IMG/VR virus record: IMGVR_UViG_3300009149_000037
Coordinates: 1-58,560 of that record
DNA: 58,560 nt
DNA from: a virus
Strand: one strand, 5' to 3'
Shown: in pieces, positions 30,879 through 39,022 of the stretch
How positions within the stretch are numbered: position 1 is the first letter of the stretch
How the letters are laid out: each line of letters begins with the position of its first letter
The notes under the pieces: generated by a model
Databases searched by the model: none
What the model was told of the DNA's origin: nothing
Seen by the model: only the letters and a program-made list of their open reading frames with translations
Made by a program: the position numbers and the translations under genes

Positions 30879-31422
30879 ATGGGTTCTAAGACCTGAAGTG
30901 TTACTTTGCCCTAATACCCCTAAGCCAATGCACGGAATCGCTCCAAGGGTAATCCTAGGACAGAAGTGGTGGGATGCTACAAGGAAAGCTGCTTATCAAT
31001 CCACTGATTTACATTGTGTCGCTTGTGGAACTCCCAAACATAAAGTCAAGGGAAGTCGCAAACACTTAGAGGGTCATGAGATTTATGACGTTGATTATCA
31101 AAGAGGAACTTTGACTTACATTGAGACTGTTCCTCTTTGCCCTTACTGTCACATGTATATTCATGATGGTAGATTGCTGGCGTTGATGCAGAAAAAAGTT
31201 CTCACTCAAAGAAAGTTCACAGCAGTCATTCAACATGGCGATTCAGTTTTGAAGGCAGCAGGATTAAATCGACCAACAAAATTCAGTCGAGACGAAGCTA
31301 TAATCTCTGCAATCTCAAATGGAAAAGTTGCTGAATGGGCTGAGTGGAGATTGATACTCAAGGGCAAAACGTATCCACCTAAGTTCAAGACTCTGAAAGA
31401 ATGGGAGAAAGCTCATGCCTGA
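30799..31422 (+). CDS. HNH/treble-clef nuclease-like protein
   Basis: A 207-residue protein. LHCVACGTPKHK supplies the first CxxC, KHLEGHEIYDVD the active-site His-Glu-type segment, and VPLCPYCHMYIHDGRL the second CxxC with HxxIH, a treble-clef HNH arrangement. Start at ATG 30799 behind GGTGGAGTTTGCT, inside the zinc-ribbon gene. N-terminal residues 15-24 (SKTLKNIKIK) carry the peptide shared with the helicase. Could be a nicking or packaging-associated nuclease. Confidence 0.65.
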   Translation: MPARKEIKGKESKLSKTLKNIKIKRSEWVLRPEVLLCPNTPKPMHGIAPRVILGQKWWDATRKAAYQSTDLHCVACGTPKHKVKGSRKHLEGHEIYDVDYQRGTLTYIETVPLCPYCHMYIHDGRLLALMQKKVLTQRKFTAVIQHGDSVLKAAGLNRPTKFSRDEAIISAISNGKVAEWAEWRLILKGKTYPPKFKTLKEWEKAHA

Positions 31423-31687
31423 AATTTGTGAGTATTGTAAAGCTGAGTTTTTATGTTCTAGCAGACCAGTGAGACTCTTGTTTGGAAAACACATTTGTAA
31501 AACTTGTAGTAACAAGTTTCGAAGACATCAATTGGGGCCAGACACTTCAAAAACAGAAACTGAAATGGAGTATGAAAAGTTTCTGAAAGGTAAAGTACAA
31601 TTGCCTCTAATAATCAAACACAAAAATCGTCATGGCGATGTAGCAGCTGGACCTCTGAAACCTTCAACCAAATTTTTCAAGATGTAG
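31415..31687 (+). CDS. Zinc-finger-like protein, 90 aa
   Basis: CEYCKAEFLCSS and HICKTCSNKF give two CxxC pairs near residues 5-8 and 28-31, followed by a basic part (FRRHQ) and a tail (AAGPLKPSTKFFKM). Overlaps the previous gene by eight bases. Probably a nucleic-acid or protein-binding factor. Confidence 0.55.
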   Translation: MPEICEYCKAEFLCSSRPVRLLFGKHICKTCSNKFRRHQLGPDTSKTETEMEYEKFLKGKVQLPLIIKHKNRHGDVAAGPLKPSTKFFKM

Positions 31688-31694
31688 GTTCAAA

Positions 31695-32072
31695 ATGAAA
31701 GACAATGTACGAGCCGCAATAGAGCGACTAAGACAGGACGATTTGACATTTGGAAATGACCGCAGAAACAGTTGCCGGATGAATTATGATGGACGAGTTG
31801 TTTGGGAAGATGTGCAAACTTTGCTTTCAGAACATCTGGCAGACGATGACGAGCCCGTGACTGTCGAGTGGCTGGAATCGGTCGGGTTCAAGGGCATCTC
31901 CGTGATGGCCGAGGTGATTCTGTCGGCTTACGTGCGGCTTCAAAGGCCGTCCTACGATGTCGTCGTTCGCGGAAATGGCGCGGCGTTTTCCCCGCCTCTA
32001 GCGACAGCCGAAACCCGTGGCGACGTCCGCCGATTGTGTGCAGCACTGGGGATCGAACTAAAGGAAATCTGA
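31695..32072 (+). CDS. GC-rich hypothetical protein of foreign origin, 125 aa
   Basis: The second two-thirds (from about 31840) are markedly GC-rich against the AT-rich surroundings, with codons such as GTG, GCC and CGC rarely used elsewhere here. The protein has DDDEPVTVEWLESVGF and ends RGDVRRLCAALGIELK. I recall this pairing (EPVTxEWLxxVGF...TRGxxRRLCxALG) from proteins in Planctomycetota. A recent transfer from the host is likely. Function unknown. Confidence 0.65.
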   Translation: MKDNVRAAIERLRQDDLTFGNDRRNSCRMNYDGRVVWEDVQTLLSEHLADDDEPVTVEWLESVGFKGISVMAEVILSAYVRLQRPSYDVVVRGNGAAFSPPLATAETRGDVRRLCAALGIELKEI

Positions 32073-34082
32073 ATGATTTCATGTGACACGGAAACGACAG
32101 GGCTGGATTTCAAACATGGAACAAAACCTTTTCTAGTTACGATCTGCGATGAGAAACAAAATAATACATGGTGGGAGTGGGATGTTGATCCTTTAACAAG
32201 ACAACCTCAAATCCCGGAAAAAGATATTTCGCAGATTCGAAAGAAGCTCTATCAACAAGAATTGGTATTCCATAATCCGAAATTTGATTTCAGAGCGTTG
32301 GATACTATTTCTTCTGATTGGCCTGATAGAGATTGGAATTTAGTTGATGACACTCTGACTGCTTCACATTTACTTGCTTCCAATCAGCCTCCTGACTTAA
32401 CCAACTTGAGCATGATTTATCTTGGGGTGAATATCAAACCTTATGAAGATGCAGTTCAAGAAGCTTCGAATCAAGCTAGACGAATTGCCCGAAGTAAATT
32501 TCCAGAATGGAAAATTGCTAAAAAAGGAATGAAGGAACTTCCATCTTCTACGGGAGACCTCTGGGCCAACGATATGTGGCTTCCAAGAGCCATTGCAATG
32601 GAGTTGAATTATCCGGGAGATCATCCCTGGTGGACTGTTACTTCTGACTACGCAAATGTTGATACTGCTTCAACGATGCTTCTACATCAAGTTTTTGTAG
32701 AGCAACTTGAAGAAGAAGGATTGACGGAAATCTACAAAGAGCGATTGAAGTTACTTCCAATCATTTATGATATGGAAAGTAAAGGCATTTCACTGAGCAA
32801 AAAACGGCTGGAAGAACTCTACACTCAATACAAAGAAGAGTTTGATGCTTACAGCAAAACTTGTTTGAAGATTTCAGAGAAGGCTGGTTGTGAATTGGTA
32901 TTACCAAAAGGAGCTTCACCAACCAAGACCCTCAAAGAATTCTGCTTCACAGAACCGAAAGGTTTGAAGCTACCAGTTTTGAAGACAACAGATACTGGTC
33001 AACCCTCAATGGACAAAGAGACCAAAGCTTTGTATCTGTTGACGCTGCCTGAGAAATCCAAGCAATACAAGTTCATGCGAGCGTTGGATTCCAGAGCATC
33101 TCTTGCTACCTCAATCAACTACATGGACAGCTACAGAAAGTTCATGGTTGATGGTAGACTCTATTCTTCGATCAATCCGACTGGTACAACTACGCTGAGG
33201 ATGAGCAGTAACAATCCAAACCAACAGCAGATCAGTAAGAGGATTGATAAGCATGGAAGGAATCTGAGATATCTGTTTGGTCCAGAAAAAGGCAAGGTTT
33301 GGGTCTCAATTGACTACGACAATCTGGAGTTGAGAATTCCAGCTTATGAGTGTCGAGAGATTGCAATGCTCGACCTCTTTGAGAATCCAGATAAGGCTCC
33401 ATTTTTTGGTTCTTACCATTTGCTGATTGCTTCGATAATTCATCCCAAAGAGTGGAAAGTTTGCTTGAAAGAAGCTGGTCCTCAATACGTTGCTGAACTC
33501 TTGAAGAAGAAATTCAAGGATACTCTGTACCAATGGACGAAGAATGGAAACTTCGCTGAAATGTATGGAGCAGTTGATACTCACGACGGTCAAGGAACGG
33601 CTGATAAAGCTTTTCATGTGCCTGGTGCTCAAGAGATAATCTCTAAGAAGCTGACCAGGAAAAACGCTCTCAATAGTCAGTACATCAAATTCGCAAACGA
33701 ACACGGATATGTTGAGACGCTGCCAGACACTGAGGTTTCTGAGCGAGGATATCCGTTATACTGCTCACGAACCAATAGAGGCTACGTGAAGCCCACGATA
33801 CCACTCAATTACCACGTACAAGGAACAGCTTGTTGGATTATGATGCGAGCGATGGTTAAGGTTCAAAACTACTTCAACACTTTGCCTGATTCTATTGGAG
33901 CTAGAATCGTAATGAATGTTCATGATGAATTGGTGCTAGAGTTTTCTTCAGGGAGTAACTGGAAACCAAAAGTAAGAAGGGTAAGGACTTTGATGGAGTC
34001 TATTGGTAAAGTTCTTCAACCTCAAATCAAACTTACTTGTGGCGTAGACATTCACACTAACAATTGGAGTCAATCAGCATGA
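32073..34082 (+). CDS. Family A (Pol I/T7-like) DNA polymerase
   Basis: A 669-residue replicative polymerase. The 3'-5' exonuclease domain opens with SCDTETTGLDF and continues with LVFHNPKFDFRAL and the later aspartate region (DYANVDT). Polymerase motifs: SSINPTGTTTLRMSSNNPN, motif A WVSIDYDNLELRIPAY, motif B around WTKNGNFAEMYGA, and motif C MNVHDELVLEF. The start comes right after the GC-rich gene, and its stop overlaps the first gene of the hypermodification cassette (ATGA). It would have to copy 5-hydroxymethyluracil-containing template. Confidence 0.92.
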   Translation: MISCDTETTGLDFKHGTKPFLVTICDEKQNNTWWEWDVDPLTRQPQIPEKDISQIRKKLYQQELVFHNPKFDFRALDTISSDWPDRDWNLVDDTLTASHLLASNQPPDLTNLSMIYLGVNIKPYEDAVQEASNQARRIARSKFPEWKIAKKGMKELPSSTGDLWANDMWLPRAIAMELNYPGDHPWWTVTSDYANVDTASTMLLHQVFVEQLEEEGLTEIYKERLKLLPIIYDMESKGISLSKKRLEELYTQYKEEFDAYSKTCLKISEKAGCELVLPKGASPTKTLKEFCFTEPKGLKLPVLKTTDTGQPSMDKETKALYLLTLPEKSKQYKFMRALDSRASLATSINYMDSYRKFMVDGRLYSSINPTGTTTLRMSSNNPNQQQISKRIDKHGRNLRYLFGPEKGKVWVSIDYDNLELRIPAYECREIAMLDLFENPDKAPFFGSYHLLIASIIHPKEWKVCLKEAGPQYVAELLKKKFKDTLYQWTKNGNFAEMYGAVDTHDGQGTADKAFHVPGAQEIISKKLTRKNALNSQYIKFANEHGYVETLPDTEVSERGYPLYCSRTNRGYVKPTIPLNYHVQGTACWIMMRAMVKVQNYFNTLPDSIGARIVMNVHDELVLEFSSGSNWKPKVRRVRTLMESIGKVLQPQIKLTCGVDIHTNNWSQSA

Positions 34083-34924
34083 AAATTTCTGATGTTAAAA
34101 AGTTGACTACACAAAAGAGATTTTTGTATTGGATTAAAGAACGGGAATCTATCAGAAAAAAGAAAGAGGCAAAAAAGTCTAAGCCATGGACTGATGATGA
34201 AATTTTTGTAACATACAAATTCTGTAATGTTAGAAGAATGGATGATAGAGTTAGCCAATGGCTTCTCAAAAACTGGTTCATTCCTTATTATGATCACCCA
34301 AACATGTTAACTGCTTGTACACTAGCAAGGGAAATTAACAACACTGATTCTTTAGAAGAAATTGGATTTCCTAATTCTTGGCGTCCAAAAAGAGTTCAAA
34401 AAATTCTTGAATCAAGAGTTGAAAGAGGGTTGAAAGTTTTTTCTGGAGCCTATATGATTACAGGCACTCTTGGAGGAACAAAAATAGAACAAGTTGTCAA
34501 TAAAGTTGTTACCCCTATTCACAAAAGTAAAATAAAATTGAACAAAAATTCAATGCAAGAATCTTGTACAATGTTGTTACCTTTTGCGGGGTTTAGCCAT
34601 TTCATTTCTGGGCAAGTAATTGCAGACATGAGACAATCTTCAGAAGGCCATTGGTCTGATGCTAAAGAATGGGCTCCTATGGGTCCTGGTTCTAAGAGAG
34701 GGATGAATCGTTTGTTAGGGAATGATAAAGACAAACCAATGAAACAAGATGTATTTCTTGGTTTTCTAAAAGATGTAATTGAATTGGTTGAAAAAAATCT
34801 TCCGGAAATTGCTTTAAGACTTGAAGCAATTGATGTACAAAACTGTCTTTGCGAGTTTGATAAGTACAGCCGAACAATATTTGGTGAAGGTCGTCCAAAA
34901 TCTAAATATCCAGGAGGTGTCTAA
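34079..34924 (+). CDS. aGPT-Pplase2/HMUDK-helical family protein (thymine hypermodification)
   Basis: A 281-residue protein. FLYWIKERESIRKKKE then PWTDDEIFVTYKFCNVRR and MDDRVSQWLLKNW match the alpha-glutamyl/putrescinyl thymine pyrophosphorylase clade 2 family, known from phages with hypermodified thymine. In that family's proposed role the pyrophosphorylated 5-hydroxymethyluracil in DNA is processed or displaced. The start (34079) overlaps the polymerase stop; the kinase gene follows two bases after its own stop. DNA is more AT-rich than most of the genome. Confidence 0.8.
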   Translation: MKISDVKKLTTQKRFLYWIKERESIRKKKEAKKSKPWTDDEIFVTYKFCNVRRMDDRVSQWLLKNWFIPYYDHPNMLTACTLAREINNTDSLEEIGFPNSWRPKRVQKILESRVERGLKVFSGAYMITGTLGGTKIEQVVNKVVTPIHKSKIKLNKNSMQESCTMLLPFAGFSHFISGQVIADMRQSSEGHWSDAKEWAPMGPGSKRGMNRLLGNDKDKPMKQDVFLGFLKDVIELVEKNLPEIALRLEAIDVQNCLCEFDKYSRTIFGEGRPKSKYPGGV

Positions 34925-34925
34925 C

Positions 34926-35501
34926 ATGATAGTTAGTCTGAGAGGGACACATGGTAGTGGAAAATCAACTGCTGTAAGAAGGTTTCTTTCCAGATATCCA
35001 GGATACGAATCAATTCCTGGAAAGAAACATCCAGAAGGATATAGAGTTACTATATCAGAACTTTCAAAACCTCTTTATATTGTTGGTCATTATGAGACAC
35101 CTTGTGGTGGGTGTGACAGCATTCAACCCTATAGTTTGATTTGGCCAAGAGTTGTTTCTTATGCTGAAAAAGGACATGTACTTTTTGAAGGTGCTCTTGT
35201 TAGTAGTAGCTATGGTAACATTGGAAGAGCCAGTGAAGTTTATGGTGATGAAGTGGTATTTGCTTTCATGGACACACCCTTAGAGAAATGTATAGAAAGA
35301 ATCAAAAAACGAAGAGAACAATCAGGTAAGTCTTACACCAAACCATTCAACCCAGCTAACACAATTTCAAAAGCTAAAAATGTAACAAGGAGCATTGAAG
35401 TCATAACAAAAATTGGTCGTAGAGTTGTAATTGTTAATCACAAAAAAGCAACAAACATAATTCTTAGATTGTTTAAGGAGTTTGACAATGTTGAAAACTA
35501 A
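34926..35501 (+). CDS. 5-hydroxymethyluracil DNA kinase (P-loop)
   Basis: A 191-residue P-loop kinase. IVSLRGTHGSGKSTAVRRFL is the Walker A (residues 7-15 GTHGSGKST), and EGALVSSSYGN plus VVFAFMDTPLEKCIERI follow the layout of hmU DNA kinases. Established family activity is phosphorylation of 5-hydroxymethyluracil within DNA, activating it for substitution. The start is ATG 34926; the ORF running back to 34821 is not supported. The last 14 bases overlap the following gene. Confidence 0.82.
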   Translation: MIVSLRGTHGSGKSTAVRRFLSRYPGYESIPGKKHPEGYRVTISELSKPLYIVGHYETPCGGCDSIQPYSLIWPRVVSYAEKGHVLFEGALVSSSYGNIGRASEVYGDEVVFAFMDTPLEKCIERIKKRREQSGKSYTKPFNPANTISKAKNVTRSIEVITKIGRRVVIVNHKKATNIILRLFKEFDNVEN

Positions 35502-36660
35502 AGACTGGAGATTACCAGAAAACAGGATAGAAGCTTTTACAAGAGTTGTTCATAGTAGGATGGTTGAAGGGGATTTAGATCATCATCATTCTGCACAAGT
35601 TATATCTTCTGAGATGTCTTTATCAGATGATGACAAGCTTCTATATGCATTGTTGTTTGGCCAAAGCTATAGAAATCATTGGGCTATGCTATCTTTACAA
35701 TTATGGCCTGATCTTCTTTCTAGAAAACATTCAGAGCTTGTAAAATGGCACAACAAAAATTACAAGAGATTGGTATTTGCCAAAGATACAAAATGGAATT
35801 TAAGGAAGTGGCCTGATTTTGTTGAATGTATCCGAAAGAAGTACAAAGGTGTTTCTCTGTGTGAGCATTTTGGAAACTTGTGCAGTAGCGATTCTGCCAA
35901 GGTAAACTATGACAGAGTCAATAAAGAGTTGAGATCAATCTGGTCAATTGGTAGAATGTGTGCCTGGCTTGCACAACAAACTATGTATGAGTTGTTTGAT
36001 TGGAATTTAGATCATTGGGATCAACAGTTGTATGACTCAGGAACCTGGTCACAGTATGATTCTTTGTGTTATTTGTTTGATAGAATAGACTTGGCCAGGA
36101 CTCAGATAGTTTCTGGAAAAAGAGTAAAAAGAAAACCTTCTAGAGAAGACATATCTTTGATGGAAGTCAACACCCAAAAATTGATGGGAATCTTGAACAA
36201 AAGAATACCATTTCATGTTGATATCTATAATGTTGAAAGTGCTGAATGTGAATACAGAAAAACTGCCTATGGACCTAATAGAATAAAGGAGTTCACTTTC
36301 TGGACTACAAATGAATTGGTAGAAGAATATCAACACTTGAAATCTTTGTGGAATCCTGAAGAACAATCTGGAAAAATAACTTGGAATCCTTACATGATTG
36401 CACTAATGACTAAGGGAAAAAATGTTAGAGATTATGGTTGGCATCCAGATTACTTCAGGGTTCTCTATGATTATGGAATGAATTTGAATACACATTACAT
36501 TTATAAGGATGAACCTGATGCACATGAGGTCTTAAGCTTACCAAAGAATATTTCAGACTCTTTCAGGATTCTCAAACGTGAATGGTTAGATATTTCTAAG
36601 TCCGAAAGATTAAACCTTAGAAAAATGTACAACCCCAAAAACTTTTTAAGGAGTAACTGA
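35488..36660 (+). CDS. Amino acid:DNA transferase-like (AADT) protein
   Basis: A 390-residue protein. The block LLYALLFGQSYRNHWAMLSL, then LRSIWSIGRMCAWLAQQTMY and SQYDSLCYLFDRID, follows the layout I recall for AADT proteins of hypermodified-thymine phages (GR-x2-AW, then a D/G..SxxxxLC segment). AADTs are proposed to attach an amino acid or amine to activated hmU in DNA. The assignment rests on pattern and on the neighbours (kinase and pyrophosphorylase-family gene). The end overlaps the FkbM ATG by one base. Confidence 0.65.
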   Translation: MLKTKDWRLPENRIEAFTRVVHSRMVEGDLDHHHSAQVISSEMSLSDDDKLLYALLFGQSYRNHWAMLSLQLWPDLLSRKHSELVKWHNKNYKRLVFAKDTKWNLRKWPDFVECIRKKYKGVSLCEHFGNLCSSDSAKVNYDRVNKELRSIWSIGRMCAWLAQQTMYELFDWNLDHWDQQLYDSGTWSQYDSLCYLFDRIDLARTQIVSGKRVKRKPSREDISLMEVNTQKLMGILNKRIPFHVDIYNVESAECEYRKTAYGPNRIKEFTFWTTNELVEEYQHLKSLWNPEEQSGKITWNPYMIALMTKGKNVRDYGWHPDYFRVLYDYGMNLNTHYIYKDEPDAHEVLSLPKNISDSFRILKREWLDISKSERLNLRKMYNPKNFLRSN

Positions 36661-37418
36661 TGTCCAAAGTTAAAAATGCAACTGATTCAAGTTATGAAAT
36701 GAAAGAAGAAGGAAAATTCAAATGTTACATTAGGGAAAATTCTTCCGATGCTGTAGTCTTTAAAGATAACCTTCAAAAATGTCCTATTGAAAAGCACATT
36801 GAAGTAAATGAGAATCAGAAATGGGTTGACTTAGGTGGATACATTGGTACATTTGCAATGTTTCTCAGGTCTAGAGGTGTTGTTCCAACTTTTTCTGTAG
36901 AAGCTGATCCAGACAATGCTGAAATGTATGTAAAGAATATGGATCTCAATGGGATTAAGGATTACAAGCTTTTAAACAAAGCAGTGTTTCTAAATCCTCA
37001 AAAACCTGTAATGACTCTTTACAAGGGGAGCAAAGGAAGTAGAAAGAATCATGCAGCAAATACGTTTTTCTCTAGATGGAAAACTGAAAGGGACACATTA
37101 GAAATTCCAACAATTTCGTTTGATAAGGTTATGAAACAAGCGATCAAATATCTAGGAAAAGGAGGTGAATGGAATTTGAAGCTTGATATTGAAGGTGCTG
37201 AAATTGATATTCTTGAACGTGCTGATTTATCAATGTTTAACAACTTTTTCTTTGAGTATCATTTTCAAGCCGATAAATCTGTGAAACGAGCAAAAAGAAT
37301 ATTCAAGATGTTCAGATCAAAAGGATACACAGTAAAGACTAGTATCTCCCTTCCAAAAACTGCCGAACCTGAATACTGGACTCAAGAAGTGTTCATTGCT
37401 TGGATTTTCAAATCTTAG
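36660..37418 (+). CDS. FkbM-family methyltransferase in the hypermodification cassette
   Basis: A 252-residue class I methyltransferase. SAM-binding loop WVDLGGYIGTFAMFL, acidic strand FSVEADPDNAEMY, and the FkbM signature LKLDIEGAEIDILERAD. It differs from the FkbM gene at 12308, which sits in the glycan cluster. Placed one base from the AADT-like gene, it probably methylates the group added to DNA or its precursor, though a glycan substrate cannot be excluded. Confidence 0.78.
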   Translation: MSKVKNATDSSYEMKEEGKFKCYIRENSSDAVVFKDNLQKCPIEKHIEVNENQKWVDLGGYIGTFAMFLRSRGVVPTFSVEADPDNAEMYVKNMDLNGIKDYKLLNKAVFLNPQKPVMTLYKGSKGSRKNHAANTFFSRWKTERDTLEIPTISFDKVMKQAIKYLGKGGEWNLKLDIEGAEIDILERADLSMFNNFFFEYHFQADKSVKRAKRIFKMFRSKGYTVKTSISLPKTAEPEYWTQEVFIAWIFKS

Positions 37419-37431
37419 AAAGAAGTTAAAA

Positions 37432-38586
37432 ATGTCAAACCCTATTCGTGTTGCTGTAATTGGAGTGGGCAATTGTGCTAAGTCACTTATCTGTGGTGTT
37501 GCTTCTTACAAAGAAACAAAATCCACACAAGGACTTGCTTTTGCAAAAATTGGAGGTTACAAACCAGGAGATATTGAATTTGTGGCAGCCTATGATGTAG
37601 ACACAAGAAAAGTTGGTAGGCCCCTTAAAAAAGCAATTTATGGATTGCCAAATTGTTCTGACGATTTCGATGTTAATCAAGAAGAATTGAGTTCAATTTG
37701 TTCTGGAACAATTGTTAAGAAAGGAGCGGTATATGATGGGGTTGCTTCTCACATGTTAATTGCTCCAGAAGATGAAGGATTCAGAATAACAAAAGATCCA
37801 GAACCTTCTTTAGAAGATGTTGTTCAAGAACTCAAAAACTCCAAGGTAGATATCTTATTGAACTATCTTCCTGTTGGGTCTGAAGTAGCAACAAGATTCT
37901 ATGTTGAAGCTTGCTTGAAGGCAAAAGTTCCTTTTGTGAATTGTATTCCTGTGTTCATTGTTTCCGATCCTTTCTGGGAAGAAAAATTAAAGGAAAGAGG
38001 TATCCCTGCAATTGGAGATGACATGAGGTCACAGTTGGGTGCTTCAGTAGTATCACAGGCTCTTCAGGAATTGTTTTTCAACAGAGGAATGAATATACAA
38101 TTCCACTGTCAAACGAATCATGGAGGAAATACAGATTTCTTGAATATGGTAGATCAAACTCGTCTAGCTTCTAAGAAGATTTCAAAAGAAAATGTCATTC
38201 GGTCTCAAAATGACCTGAGAGGAATTCCTGTTCCAAAGAACGGAATTTATGCTGGTCCATCTTCGTACATTGCCCATCATGGGGACAATAAAATCGCTCA
38301 CTTCAGAATAGAAGCTACTGGTTTTGGAGGGGCAAAAGTTGAATTTGATGCTAAGCTCTCTGTACAAGACTCACCTAACTCTGCAGGAGTCGTGATTGAC
38401 GCTATAAGGTATCTACAGGTCGCTAAAGAAATGGGCCTCACTGGGTCTCTCAGAGGTCCTAGTGCAGCCACTCAAAAAACTCCCCCAGAACAGATGATGA
38501 TACAGGACGCTCACGAGGAATGTAAGACTCTTGCTGAGAGAAAACTTACTTCTTCCCTCTTACAACACAATAAGGTGTCTAAATGA
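37432..38586 (+). CDS. Myo-inositol-1-phosphate synthase
   Basis: A 384-residue enzyme matching MIPS over its length: Rossmann start VAVIGVGNCAKSLICGVAS, the AAYDVD strand, DILLNYLPVGSE, GDDMRSQLGASVV, and the active-site block CQTNHGGNTDFLNM, followed by FDAKLSVQDSPNSAGV. MIPS converts glucose-6-phosphate to inositol phosphate with NAD. Such genes occur in some phages. Here it is between an FkbM methyltransferase and a HAD-like gene within the DNA-modification operon, so an inositol-type or derived group on DNA is a possible outcome. Confidence 0.85.
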   Translation: MSNPIRVAVIGVGNCAKSLICGVASYKETKSTQGLAFAKIGGYKPGDIEFVAAYDVDTRKVGRPLKKAIYGLPNCSDDFDVNQEELSSICSGTIVKKGAVYDGVASHMLIAPEDEGFRITKDPEPSLEDVVQELKNSKVDILLNYLPVGSEVATRFYVEACLKAKVPFVNCIPVFIVSDPFWEEKLKERGIPAIGDDMRSQLGASVVSQALQELFFNRGMNIQFHCQTNHGGNTDFLNMVDQTRLASKKISKENVIRSQNDLRGIPVPKNGIYAGPSSYIAHHGDNKIAHFRIEATGFGGAKVEFDAKLSVQDSPNSAGVVIDAIRYLQVAKEMGLTGSLRGPSAATQKTPPEQMMIQDAHEECKTLAERKLTSSLLQHNKVSK

Positions 38587-38960
38587 TTAATTCCTACGAC
38601 ATAGATGGTGTTATCTACATGGGTCCTGAATACCTCGGAGTGAGTCCAGAGGAAGAAGACGTAATAATTACGGGGAGGTCATTTGAAGAGGCATCTGAGA
38701 CGTCTCAGATGCTTTGTGAGAGAGGCATCAACAACAAGGTACACTATAACCCAAAGCTCTTTAGCAATAAGACTAGAGAATCCTCAGGATTTCACAAAGT
38801 GACAATTTTGAAAAAGTTAATCTCTGAAGGTATGCCTATTGGGATACATTTTGAAGATGATCCAATCCAAGCTGAGATAATACAAAAAAATGTTTCAGGA
38901 CTCCAAGTTGTGTTGTTAGTACATAACCTTGTAGAAAAAGAGAATGTTCGTCATTTATAG
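38583..38960 (+). CDS. HAD-like phosphatase
   Basis: A 125-residue protein. NSYDIDGVIYMGPE is a DxDG-type HAD motif I, DVIITGRSFEEA motif II (ITGR), and IGIHFEDDPIQAEI motif IV. The cap domain is minimal. Overlaps the MIPS gene by four bases, so it is coupled to it; dephosphorylation of inositol phosphate or of a nucleotide intermediate is a natural guess. Last gene of the cassette; a terminator follows. Confidence 0.72.
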   Translation: MINSYDIDGVIYMGPEYLGVSPEEEDVIITGRSFEEASETSQMLCERGINNKVHYNPKLFSNKTRESSGFHKVTILKKLISEGMPIGIHFEDDPIQAEIIQKNVSGLQVVLLVHNLVEKENVRHL

Positions 38961-38965
38961 ATGTG

Positions 38966-39006
38966 AAAAAAGCCTCTCAGATATCTAACTGAGAGGCTTT
39001 TGTTTG
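38966..39006. terminator. Bidirectional terminator
   Basis: AAAAGCCTCTCAG (38968-38980) pairs with CTGAGAGGCTTTT (38989-39001), a 13-bp stem with A-run on one side and T-run on the other. It lies between the rightward hypermodification cassette and the leftward unit ending at 39023, so it can stop both transcripts. Confidence 0.88.
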
Positions 39007-39022
39007 TGGTACGGGAAATTGT

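Noticed and set aside
35488-36660. Calling the 390-residue protein an enzyme of another class (for example a ThyX or GT)
   Set aside because: No Rossmann, GT or flavin motif seen; the GRMCAW region and its neighbours fit AADT better.
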